Of a stretch of DNA of 64,000 bases, positions 10,101 through 23,024 are shown in pieces; the first letter of the stretch is position 1, and each line of letters starts with the position of its first letter. The stretch comes from Oikopleura dioica (taxonomy: Eukaryota; Chordata; Appendicularia; Copelata; Oikopleuridae), in NCBI GenBank assembly GCA_907165135.1, contig OU015567.1:4097001-4161000 (forward strand). The letters are read 5' to 3'. The translations under genes and the position numbers were made by a program. Below the pieces are notes generated by a model. It saw only the letters and a list, made by a program, of their open reading frames with translations, was not told where the DNA came from and ran no database searches.

Positions 10101-11411
10101 TTAAACACGATCCTGATGCCTTGCAGCACCGCCTCGTCCGCCGCCTCGCATTGATCCGGGAGCGTCGTAGCCGCCGTAAGCGCCTCCGTATCCACCACCG
10201 TAGCCTCCTCCTGGCTGTCCCCAAGCTGGAGCGCCTGACTGGCCACCACCGCGACCACCCCCTCGGCCGCCGCCTCGTCCTCCACCGCGGCCTCCTCCGT
10301 AGCCGCCGTATCCTCCGCCATAGCCGCCTAAAACATCGTTAACCCTTGCTCCTCCAAGCTTTATCACCGAAGTCCTGGCCGTATCCACCGTAGCCTCCAG
10401 GAGCTCCATAGCCACCAGGTCCGCCACCGTAGCCGCCTGGACCACCGTAACCGCCATAACCTCCACGGCCGCCTCGTGGCATCTGGTTCTTTGGCACTCC
10501 TTCTTTGGTTTCGCATCGTTTTCCGTCGATTTCGTGGTAGCGATCTCGGCAGGCAGTCTTCATGACGCCGTCGCGTTTGAAAGTAACGAAGCAGAAGCCT
10601 TTGTAGTTACCGGTTGCTTTGTCGACTGGACGGTCGACGACCTCGACTTCGCCGTATTTGCCGAAGTAGTCCTGAAAGTCGAATCAAAGTCAAGCCCATA
10701 AAGCGAGAAAACGGGTTTTTCATATTTTTACTCGAAAGCTTCTCGATTTTAAACGCTCTAATAAGCCCTAGAATTATTCCTGCGGGAAATTTTACCTTGA
10801 TAGTCTGATCGGTTGTTTCAGCAAGAATACCTCCGACGAACATCTTTCCATCTCGTCGCTCGGCCTTTTTGGGATCGATCTTGAAGAAAAACAGTTAGTG
10901 ACAAGCACACTTGACAGCGGTCTACCTTTTTGCCGTCAAGGATATGTTCTGGTGTGGCCAAAACAGCATCCACAGAGGCGGAATCCTCGAAGAGAACGAA
11001 TCCGAATCCACGGCTTTGCTGGGTCATTGTGTCGATCTGAAATACAAATGACTGTAAAAAGCTGGATTCAGGGGTGACTGCACCTTGACAGCAGCGTCTC
11101 TCAATCCACCGAAGCCTTCGAAGTAGGTTCTGAGAGATTCAGTCGTTGTTGATCGCGAAAGTCCGCCGACGAACATTTTGAAATCGTTGCTGATTTCAGA
11201 GCTAGAAAAGTAGCGCTAGAATTGACACTAGAAGCAGGACTTACTTTTGGATGAGCTTTCCTTCTTCTTTGCCCTCTCCTCCCTGAGCAACGGGCTCAGC
11301 GGGAGCAGCAGCAGTTCCATATGATTGCGCCTCGCCGGCGTACTCGTTTCCAGCAACGGGAGCAGCACCGTTCTGGGCAGTAGGGTCCGCGCCGTTGTAA
11401 TAATCTGCCAT
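10101..11411 (-). CDS. hnRNP A/B-type RNA-binding protein, two RRMs plus Gly-rich tail
   Basis: Six exons: 11411..11245, 11201..11084, 11036..10926, 10879..10796, 10671..10368, 10327..10101; 1011 nt, 336 residues. N-terminal linker rich in Ala/Gly/Glu, then RRM1 (RNP2 MFVGGL, RNP1 RGFGFVLF) and RRM2 ([14 protein letters not shown]), then a low-complexity [10 protein letters not shown] tail with RGG boxes, ending RHQDRV. This is the hnRNP A/B, squid and DAZAP/musashi arrangement: nuclear-cytoplasmic pre-mRNA and mRNA binding. Introns are 40-47 bp except one of 124 bp. A 40-bp intron at 10328..10367 splits the Gly-rich tail and explains an apparent frame change there. A pair of inverted CCAAT boxes lies 128-163 bp upstream of the start codon. 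Confidence 0.92.
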
Positions 11412-11538
11412 TTTTCACTACTTTTTTTTTAAAGCTGAAAATTTCAGTGTTAGAGTTTGAAATATAGAGTTTTTGAAAAGCGAGAATCAAAATTGAAGCA
11501 AACTAGGTTGGGCACAAAGTTTTAGAAAAGTGAATTTT

Positions 11539-11574
11539 GATTGGTTGAGAGACCAAATACGGGCGTCTGATTGG
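11539..11574. promoter_or_regulatory. Paired TGATTGG (NF-Y/CCAAT-type) sites, 30 bp apart
   Basis: GATTGG at 11539 and again at 11569, each followed by a pyrimidine-rich TT/CT and matching the inverted NF-Y consensus CTGATTGGYT. Exactly 30 bp (about three helical turns) separate them, just upstream of the hnRNP start at 11411. Functional assignment is inference. Confidence 0.5.
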
Positions 11575-11608
11575 CTAAAGACCCAATGCGCCCAACCCAG
11601 GACAACAC

Positions 11609-11900
11609 AAAACGTAACTGTAACTGTAAGAACTGTAAGATTACTGTGATAAACTGTAGTACTTTAACGACGGATACTGTAATATACTGTACTGTACTGG
11701 CGATAAACGATAAGATAGGTAATAACGATAATAAAAGACGGATTTTTCCACAACTTCTCTTCTTTTTTGGCTTTCTAGATTACGAATTCTACTGTAGAAT
11801 AAACTACTGTAAACTCTCTAATCTAGACTCGGGCTGGAACGATCTCGATCTTGTTCTTTGCTTTCTAACTGTACTGTCTAGACTCTGACTGTAGTACTAG
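11609..11900. repeat. Degenerate ACTGTA-rich low-complexity tract
   Basis: Irregular runs of ACTGTA/CTGTA/TACTGTACTG between about 11609 and 11900, in the divergent region between the hnRNP (-) and SEC61 alpha (+) genes. The rest of 11412-12595 shows no gene; a CCAATCAG motif lies near 12430, about 165 bp before the SEC61 start codon. Confidence 0.5.
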
Positions 11901-12595
11901 AGCTATTTTTCTGCAACTTTTTGGCAAATCTAAATAGTCCGTTAAAAATGCTAAAATGCGCTAAAAAGAAAAACTTGAAAATATTCATCCTCTTTTTTGG
12001 AGACATACCTGTCATTTCAAATTGCGATTCGTTCCGATTGAAACAGAAAAACGAGCATTCATTGCGCGATTTTTCAATTTGAACATTCTGAAAATTCTGG
12101 ATCAAAAACCTTGAAGATAATAAATAAAAGGAGGAAATTAATTAATAAATTGAGAACGAAAAATTGGAATTTATATTAAATCCGCGTGCTTTTCAAAAAT
12201 ATCACGGAAAACCCGCTCGAAAATTAAATATTAAATTTTATGGATAATTTTAAAATGAAATTCCAATTCTTCTAGTGAAATTGAGTAGTTCAGTTCTTCC
12301 AGCAAATTCCATTTTCGTCTCGAAAATCCCTCTCGGTCCTCTTTTTTTCGCGTGAAACGTGTCATTCGCGCAGTGCCGCGTTGAAAAAAAGTTCGTGTGC
12401 GTCGCCACCTACGCGCGCGCTCGGGCCAAAACCAATCAGCGCGCGCCGTTGTTCTCTGCCAACGCGACATCCACGAAGCTTGCTTCAGCTCTGGCTACGG
12501 GGCTCAAAAAACGGCCCAAAACGGTTTTTCCAACAATTTTTTTCAAGAAATCTGAATTTTTGCGACTGAACAAAGAGAGAACAATAATTTGAAGA

Positions 12596-14747
<2,152 letters not shown>

Positions 14748-16800
14748 GGTAACCTACCTCATTATCTTCATTCTCTAATTGCGCTTTTAGTAATTTATAG
14801 AATACTCAAAAAGAAAACTATTCAAAAATTCGAAAAACAGACTGCTTCATTCATAGTGTTCACAGACGCCATTTTCTGTTCATCACTTTAGTTATCAATT
14901 CCTCTTTATGTGCAATCCTGAATAGGCTGTCCGACAACCTTCAACAAATAATAATGAGCGATAATACAGATTTTTATTATTGAAAGCTGCGATCGTGTTT
15001 ATTTTATGCAGGAAATACAGGGTGTTTGAAAGGACTTATAATAACGATGGGGAAAAGCCTACCTATCAGTTATGGTCACAGTCTTGGTCAGGAGAACTCC
15101 GATCCCGACCACCTCCTCCTTAGGCTGAAAACAACGAAGACTATTTGAAACCATTTTCTACGTTTCGCTATTTTTTAAACGCAATGTCTTATCATTACCT
15201 TTCTTTTCCCTTATTATTTAGAATTTACGAAAAATGGGTCTCTTGAAACAATTCAATTTGCAAATCACGACGAGTCCCCTTAATCCAGCATTTTCACGTG
15301 CAAGATCATTTCGCCAAATTAGTCCGTTTTCGTGCCCGGTAATGCGCGAGGCCTGGCAGCTGCAAAAGACGTAAAAATGAAGAAGCAAAAAACGAACAAG
15401 TGTTGTTCTACAGTAGATCTTCTTCATTCCTCCTGTCCGCTTATCAACCAAAAACGTACTACCTAAGGGGCAAGGTGGTTCTCAAATATGTCCATCGTTG
15501 CCTATTTTATGAGCTGTTTTCGGGGAAAATATTTGTAAACGGGATGTTTAGGGGAAGTGGCGCTATTGTCTGACAGACAGGACAATACAAAAGCCAAGAA
15601 ATTTCACAAGAATAGACGAAAAAAGGTTGACATTATGCCGTAAAGTTTATCGCTAAAATGATCACTTGGATTTATTATGGGACTGCAGTGACGCTGAATT
15701 AACGATATTTGACGCAAAATACTGATTGAGAACGGACTTTTAATGGTTCTTTTATATTCACTCCTAATAAGATAATAGCGCTTCCTAATTGAGAACACGA
15801 ATCAAAAATGTGTGATTGAACAAACAATGATTAGATTTTTTGTATTTTATAAATTATAATAAGCGATTATCAATTATCATTTATATGTTTAGCGATTGGT
15901 TGAATTTCTAGAGCTATTAAAGTTCAACTTTTTTGGTAAAAACCATTTTTCTTTTCAAAGAGGTATCTTTCTGAAATTAATTATCGTCTTTTTAATTGAA
16001 ATTATAAAACCTTATTTTATGAGTTTTTTGAGTTATTTTGCACATTATCTAAAATTTTAATATATCGTAAATGATAATTGCTGATTTTATTCTTTTACTT
16101 GTTTGTTAAATCATACGTATTTTCAAACTTACTAACAATCAACAAACAAAGCTTCTTAGCATCCACCCCGAAAATAAATCCGCTGATAACGCTCGCGCGC
16201 TAAAAATACCCCGCTTTATCGCGAGAAAGCTCCCGGTCGTAGCGCCACCTGCCGAGCGCTGGATTCTAGCTGCGCGCTGATCTCCCTTGCTTCTCCACTC
16301 TCAAGTTCATCTTTTGAATATTCTCCCTTTTTGTTATAGTATCGTGGATTTTGACCAATCACGTGGTCAATTCTCCCTTTACTAGAAGTCAATCCCAAAC
16401 AAACAACCAAGTTCACTTAAAAGAGAATTCAACCAAGCCAAGAGATAACTTTAACCCGTCAAAACCAAAATTGACAAGAAAAAAAATCAATCAAACTTCA
16501 ATTTCAAAAATTTCAAATTCAAAAAATACATAGTTTTACAATCTTCATAAAACTAGAATAAAAAAAAACTCGACGAATTTATTTCATAAGGAAATTTATT
16601 CGGAATCTTAAAATTTCAATTTTAAAGGATCTTAGATAGAGCTGCGAAGAATTTGCTACATTCGACAGTCGTAGAATATTCAGGAATGGATCAGTAAATT
16701 TTTTTTCATGCTATTAAAACGACGGAACTTTGATTTTTCAGGGCAATATCGCGGTAATCCACTTTTCGGACCCAGAATTTCCTCATTTTTTTCAAGAATA

Positions 16801-17033
16801 GGGTCGGTTAACTGTCTTGAAAACCTGAGTCAGTGTCTAAATTATCTTAAATGAAAAGCCGCGGAGCGGCTTTTTTTAATCGAAGCCGGAAAGTGTCAAA
16901 GCTAGAATTTCAAATTTGATGCGAAATTTTATTTTTTAAAGCTTTCTTGGGCTTTTTTCTTAAAAAAGCCGCTACGCGGCTTTTTGTTTTTGGGTTAGTC
17001 AGAACCTGACTCAGGATTTCGTCTCAGGTTGAC
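16801..17033. mobile_element. Inverted-repeat element, copy 3
   Basis: Left end contains GAAAACCTGAGTCAG, right end CCTGACTCAGGATTTCGTC. Inside are two hairpins, AAGCCGCGGAGCGGCTTTTT and AAGCCGCTACGCGGCTTTTT type, near 16856 and 16968. Same family as at 2396 and 23270. Confidence 0.6.
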
Positions 17034-17831
17034 GTGAAGAGATCTGATAGGATGTTATAAAAGCTGTTTTTCAATATTTTTTTCGGAAAATACCTTGTTT
17101 GCTCAAAGCGCCGGGACGTGGAGGTCAAGAATAAAGCGTTCACTTGTTGTTGATACCCTTAACCCGTGTAAAGGGCATTACATCACCAGATCCGCGCGGT
17201 ACATGGGGATTGACATTCAACACTGTGAAATGTGAACATTGCACCTGCCCAATCAGGGCGACCCAAAGAAAATTGGATTTGTTTGTATCTTGATTTTAGC
17301 AGTCGGGCACTCCCTCTTAGTTTATTCAGTTTATGAAGTAACGTGAAGTATAAGCGCTTTTTCAAAAATAGCGGTATTTTGAAAATCCCCCAGGGAATTC
17401 CTCAGCCTCCAGAATATCTTTTAGAGATGCTCAATTCAATAAAACCACAGAACGAATTCCTGTCTTTCAAAAGCATTCCGTTGCTTCATAAATATTTAAC
17501 CGCTTTTTTTCTATTTTTCGACTTGAACCAATTTCAATCCCACAATTTCATTTTCTCGTTGAACGCGATTTTCTTGGTGAAAATTCGAAAAATGGGAGAA
17601 AATTGATTGATTAAAATTTTATCCCACGGTAGCGGAGGAAATGAAGTTTTGCTCTTTTGGAATTGATTCTTCGGCCTCCTCGGTTTTTGGTAGCGAGAGT
17701 TTGGTAACGGACGTCGCGAAACCGGTAACGGAATTTTAACAACACCTTCGAGTTATGAATTGTTCAGTTAACCCACATGTTTGGACAAAAATAGACATGT
17801 TCTACCGTTACAAGCTCGTTTTAGTATATTC

Positions 17832-18000
17832 CGCTTTGCTGGAAAACCTGTTTTGAAACCCTGAGTCAGGTTTTAAGGACCAAAGATAAAAAGCCGCTCT
17901 GCGGCTTTTTTTATTCTAAAACGAAGCCGCGTTGCGGCTTCGCGGCATATTTCAAACCTGAGTCAGGTTACCTGACTCAGATTTTCTACACAGGTTTTTA
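17832..18000. mobile_element. Inverted-repeat element, copy 4
   Basis: CCTGAGTCAGG-type motifs at both ends (near 17862 and 17957-17980), with the right end continuing TTTTCTACACAGG as in the 23270 copy. Core hairpins of AAGCCGC-GCGGCTT type near 17889 and 17926. Confidence 0.6.
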
Positions 18001-18700
18001 TGGGGTTGATACCCTTAAAATAAGAATCAAGAAAGTGCCGATGGAGGATCATATGATGCATCGGTTGATATTATCTCGGAGATATTATTGCAGCGCACGT
18101 ATATCGATAGACATGTTTGAAGGATAAATGTCCTTTTCGAGTTTTTGGAAGACGAGGGAAAGATAACATTTGTGGAGCGCGTGGCGCTGACAATCTTGAC
18201 ATCGCCTCACTCTAGCCCTCATCAACATCTCAGAAAAGTTGAAGCGCCAGGTGCGAGTCGCAGCGAAGATCGGTTTTGACAATGTCGCATGCATGTATTG
18301 AGATATCAATACATGTACATGAAGATAACAATGGTTTTGATGCTCTCATAAGCGATTCTAGCTCGAAACGTAATAAGGGTAACCCCAATCTTTATATCGA
18401 GGAGTAACTGTATTAATGACGTGAAAAAGCTTACTGTCAGCCCTTGTAATCTTTATCTGATATCATTTGGGCTGAGCAAAGAGCAGTAATTCGCGTCAAA
18501 AATCGGCTTATATCGGTAACAGAATCCGGAAACGTAAGAGTGGCTCAGCGACTTATTTTAACCGAGCTCTTGAGTTACGCCTAAACCGCAAAAAAGTATC
18601 AATTCGTTTTGTCTTTTTCGCGATTTTTCAATTTTCACGTCAATCATCCCTTTTTTTCCTTCAAATTCAGCAGTTTGGTGGAGCCACGCCGGTTGACAAG

Positions 18701-18909
18701 ATGAAAGCGAAAGAAGGTAAAATAAATTTTTGATGGCCGAGTATTAATTTGTCGATTCGTTCCGGTGTATTCAAGCAGCAGTACGAAACCGCGTTCCGCT
18801 TTACTTCGGACCGCCAATTTCCAACCGCTTCTCAAAACAACCGCCAGCGTCTACCACGGTCACCTTAAATGCTTTCTCAGTTTTATCGTGCAAAAGACAA
18901 ATCTTTTGA
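18701..18909 (+). CDS. Possible small two-exon protein
   Basis: ATG at 18701, donor GTAAA after 16 nt, acceptor at 18775, then an open frame to TGA at 18909; 49 residues, basic (AVRNRVPLYFGPPISNRF). The frame is also open upstream of the ATG (QQFGGATPVDK). No homologue is recognised and it may be chance. Confidence 0.25.
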
Positions 18910-19813
18910 AATTGTTTTCTTCATCCCATCGTTTCCCATAAGTTTCGGGCCATAAGATCTGCCATTAAAAATTACATTGAATATTCATTTTGTGCAATTC
19001 TAGTGCAATTTGACATTCTCGAGATTGTCGGATATTCACATTGGTTTCGTTGGCACAAAAACGGTGTAGAAGCGCGGATAAAAGGGATGTCGGTTTGGAA
19101 GATAAGGCATTAAATTGTAGATAATGGCTTTCTAGCGCTAAGAATTACTTAATTTGATTTCGACAAAGCATCATAAAGGGGCAATTTCAAAACTCTAATT
19201 GTAATTTTACTCAATCTTCAATAATGATCTTCACCAAAAATTATGTACAACCGTGTTATTGTGGACCGAAATTTAAATTTGATGTAGTACTTAGATCTCA
19301 ATTTTACATAACAAGCACTTCATGGATATTTTTTTTCGATAAGAATTGGAATAAAAGAGTTGAAAGAGGAAACTCGGCCGATCGAATTTCAAACGAGCCC
19401 GTCAGACCGCTGATAAGAGTGGAAAGTGAGAAGATAGCCGCACTAGTTTGATAATATTTCTTCCGCTAGAGAAAGTCATAATTACGACTTGTAAAAAAGA
19501 ACGATCATTTCACAGTCTCGCTCCATTTAGAAATTGAAACCAGCCACAAATTAATCGTTTTGGGCTCAACTCAATTTTGAAAAAAAAAAATCTTTATCGA
19601 TGTCGCTAAAATCAGCCGACCGCAGTTATGAGATAATTTCAGCGCTTCAGCCGTCAATGTGGCAACGTTTGATTTCACGTTCTGTCAACTAAACGGGTTC
19701 TTCAAAATTTAGACTCGCAATTTTGGTGAACGAATTAGACGATAATTTGTGTTTTTGCTTTTTTAAATACGACGAAATTGTAATAAAAATATTTTCGTTT
19801 ATTTTTTCATCAG
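18910..19813. other. Gene-free stretch
   Basis: AT-rich; I see no gene, hairpin family member or tandem repeat here. Confidence 0.4.
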
Positions 19814-20344
19814 TCATGTTGTCAAACTTATGGCGATAAAAACTATGAGTAGCCATAATCCGAACATGCAACAAGAAGCTGTACAAAAAAATATGCACAG
19901 CTTCAAACAGACATTTCCTTCGGGTTGGGCTTCAGGCTCTTCTGATTGATCTAGAAATTCATTCCATTTCGGCCTTTGCTCGACATCGGCGCCTCCAATC
20001 ATTGTTTCTGTTGGGGGGCTCGTTGCTGCGAATTGATTTGATGGTTCTATATCAACAGCTAAAAGGGTCAATCAGGAGGATCAAGGGTTTGCAACTTGAA
20101 AGTACCTGTATTTTGGGCCGCTTCAGGTTGGGTTTGAGCGGGAGTAGAGAAAGGAGAATATGGTTCTGTTGTCTCCTGAGGTGCTGTTTCAAAAGGAGCA
20201 AAGGCCGGGGCTTGAGCTAGAATTGGCGTTAAATATATAAAAATCTAACTGTAAACCTGATGAATCCCCATAATTATACGAGGAAAAATTTCCATATGAA
20301 GCCCAAGGATCATCTTCCGACCCTTGATTTGTGGAAAAAGACAT
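19814..20344 (-). CDS. Tail-anchored Pro/Gln-rich protein with cysteine-rich membrane span
   Basis: Three exons, 20344..20257, 20216..20106 and 20058..19814 (444 nt, 147 residues), in phase with short GT-AG introns. N-terminal 110 residues are hydrophilic and rich in Pro, Gln, Thr and Glu (PFETAPQETTEPYSPFSTP). The C-terminus is one hydrophobic span (LKLCIFFCTASCCMFGLW, then LLIVFIAISLTT) ending at the stop. That is tail-anchor topology with the N-terminus in the cytosol, and the four cysteines at the border could be acylated. No conserved domain recognised. The two exon junctions that keep the frame open support a real gene. Confidence 0.7.
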
Positions 20345-20673
20345 CTTCAAAACTAAAGTGATCAAAATGTATTTTTACAAAACACCTTGGAGCTCTAGAA
20401 AATAAGAGACAAAGAAAAATTACTGATCCAGCAACAGACCTTTTCAACCAGAAAACCGTACGATATCGTACTTTTGAACGTCGCCCCCAATATCGGGAGT
20501 TAAACCTCTTTTTCTATAAAAAATAAAAATATAAAAAAATAATTCAAAAAGCAACTTGAGAATTTCAAAGCCTTTTTCTCATTTGGCAAAAATTTCGAGC
20601 TTTTTTTGAACGCGCGGTTGTGACTTCAAAAAACGGAAATAAGTACAACTCCAGTCAAACTCCAGTAAACAAA

Positions 20674-20835
20674 ATGAGACAGACAAGAATGCTTTTGGCA
20701 TTTTTGATGATACAGTCAGTCAGTGGACTAGCAGTGGAAAGAAGTATAGACGACAAAGACTACTTGCTCTTATCAGGGACGGTTTCGACGAGTATTATTT
20801 TCGGGAAATTTAATTATCAGGGAAGAATAGCCTAA
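20674..20835 (+). CDS. Possible small secreted peptide
   Basis: Single open frame of 53 residues. MRQTRMLLAFLMIQSVSGLA looks like a signal peptide with an AxG/SGLA-type cleavage region, followed by a charged mature part (ERSIDDKDYLLL). No homology recognised; it may continue into further exons or be chance. Confidence 0.3.
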   Translation: MRQTRMLLAFLMIQSVSGLAVERSIDDKDYLLLSGTVSTSIIFGKFNYQGRIA

Positions 20836-21098
20836 TAGGGGAAATGAGGTTTGCGTATCTTGTCGGCAAAATAGACACATGCATAGATCAACACACGTTT
20901 TTGGTTGAAAAAAAGGTTCAAATCTGACGTTTTTTCGCAATTTTTAAAGTAGGATTGAATCTTTTAGAATGAGGGCAAAACTTTTTTATCATGCAAATAA
21001 GGGCGTCACAATGATAACTTTGTTTTATGGGAAAGATCTTGGGTGGTATCAGGACAAAAAATTTCAACAAATTTTGCGTGGGCGGCTATGCGGCTTCT

Positions 21099-21134
21099 GA
21101 TTGGCCGGTCTGACGAGTCCAGGGTTCTGATTGG
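21099..21134. promoter_or_regulatory. Paired TGATTGG sites, 30 bp apart
   Basis: CTGATTGGCC and CTGATTGGTT with GATTGG at 21099 and 21129. Same spacing as near 11539, 29530 and 61415. No gene start is known within 700 bp. Confidence 0.4.
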
Positions 21135-21751
21135 TTGAAAATCTGCTTGAATCGGCTTTTTTTATTTTAGCTTTTTTAAGACAAAATGTAGATTGCTAGA
21201 AAAGAAGAAGTTCAAAGTACTAGTCATGTGTCTTTGTATTCATTTGTCCTGGTAGTCGCTTCTAAATCGAGCGGGTGCAAATGCGTGATAAAAAGTGAGC
21301 TGAAATTGCAAATGTGGTCAGGTGCGCGCGGTGCTTGTTCTCGGGGCCCGCCGTTCTCGGAATTGCCCGACCTTTCCAAATTTTTAATATCGGCGCCGCT
21401 CTCACATCTAACTCAGAATTATTAAAAAAATGTGACGAGAGCAATATTGCAGGGTCTTAGATATTCCTTTACGAAGTCATAGAAGGCTTACTCATAAATT
21501 TTCCGTAGAAAAGAAAAAAAAGATAAAGTCGTCTTTATTTTTTTAAAAAAACTTTTGAGCTGGGCCTTGTCATGACGAAATAATATAATCCGCTTGGATC
21601 CACTCGTGACTTTTTTGGGCAAATGATTAAGCCTCTCCGGAAGCTCTTGATTGACCCGCCCGTTTTCTTTTCAATTCCACGTCTCTTGAACCTTTTTGAC
21701 AAACGAATTTGAGAAAATTCAAATTTGTCAATAAAAAACAGCTGACAATCG

Positions 21752-21845
21752 ATAAGCCGCTTTCGGCTTTGAGCAAAAATTGTAATAGCCGCGCTATGCG
21801 CGGCTTTTTTCATTTTTAGCTCGAAGCCGCAAGCGGCTTCTTGAT
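21752..21845. repeat. Cluster of three GC hairpins
   Basis: Three successive hairpins: AAGCCGCTTTCGGCTT, AGCCGCGCTATGCGCGGCT and GAAGCCGCAAGCGGCTTC. Same core type as the dispersed inverted-repeat elements but without clear CCTGAGTCAGG ends. The surrounding 20836-23024 shows no certain gene; an ATG at 22507 opens a 48-codon basic frame that could be an upstream exon of the next gene. Confidence 0.55.
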
Positions 21846-23024
21846 TTAAAGCTGTTATTATTGACAAATTTTAAGGGTGCTACCTTCGATTTCCCTAATT
21901 TTACGATCATTGGGGAAATCAAAGGTTGTCCCCTTAAAGCAGAATAAGAGCTTTTAAATTATTCCTGTATATATCTGTATACATTACAGGCGATTCTAAA
22001 ATTGTCAACTGATAGTGGCCACTTAAGAAAAATGGGCCGTATTTATGAAATTTCTTGGGCGGAATGCATGTCAAATATCTGAAGTGCTTGAGTTTTACAA
22101 CCGGTTCTTCAAAATATTTGGCGCCGAACCAAGTAGAGTAAAGTCAGAGTTGGGCGGCCGCGGGCGATTTCACTGTCTTTTTTTCACGGAAAAAAGTAAC
22201 GTCACACGTTATTCAGAACACTAAAGCCGGCTGTATTAAGTTACATAATTATTTGGCAATTAGGGTTGGTAATTTAGCGCTGAAAGTGTTGGTTCAATAA
22301 AAAAAAATTGAAATTTTAAGCCGAAAATTGAAGATTTTCGTTTCAAAAATAAAATTTTTTTTGCGCCAATCAGATCATTTTATTCAAAAAATTATAACAA
22401 ATTATTAAATTAAAAAAAATTAGAAAAATTTTAATTTCGAAAAGTTCATTTTTCTCCTTATTTTTTAAGTTGTAAGAAAAGGTTCTAAGCGCGAGTTGCG
22501 CAAGAATGTTAAAAACACTCAGTAGCGGTTTTGTCGAAACCTGCGGCTTCAGAATCGGACCTGGCGGAGTCAAGCTGCCCGACTATCGACCAAAGAAGCA
22601 CCAACGATCAAGTAGAGCCACTTTACAAACTCAATCCCAAGGCGCGGATTAGAACACACGCAAATTTCCTTATCAAAGCAGATGTATTTCGGTGCCATTA
22701 AAAAGGGATGAACTTTTTCTAACAAAATTTGGAGGCCACGTTTCAAGAGTTATACTTTTCTTTTTGTAAATTGCCAATTGACCTTCACGGGGCTGCGATT
22801 TATTCGAAAATTGCTAGTTTCGAGACGAAATTTGCAAAAGCGTTTTGTTCTCAAGACCATTTTTAGACAATTTTCTATGCATTTTTTGCAATTTTTTTCA
22901 TGAAGGCATAATCTGAAAATCCATATCCACGTTTTTATGAGCGATGTGGATTAATTTTCCCGCCTGAAATCTCATCCCTTTTCATCACTCTCAATTTTCA
23001 CATCATTTTTAATCCCATTCGAAG

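Larger units (their letters stand above)
14748..18640. other. Long intergenic region
   Basis: No gene that I can support. A short minus-strand frame near 15057-15126, bordered by AG and GT, could be a terminal exon but has no partner. A GC-richer patch with CGCGCGC near 16180-16290 and a CCAATCACGTGG motif near 16355 might mark a promoter. Two inverted-repeat elements (16801, 17832) lie in it. Confidence 0.45.

Noticed and set aside
10328-10367. Apparent frame change in the Gly-rich tail of the hnRNP
   Set aside because: Explained by a 40-bp GT-AG intron; the whole CDS is then 1011 nt in frame.
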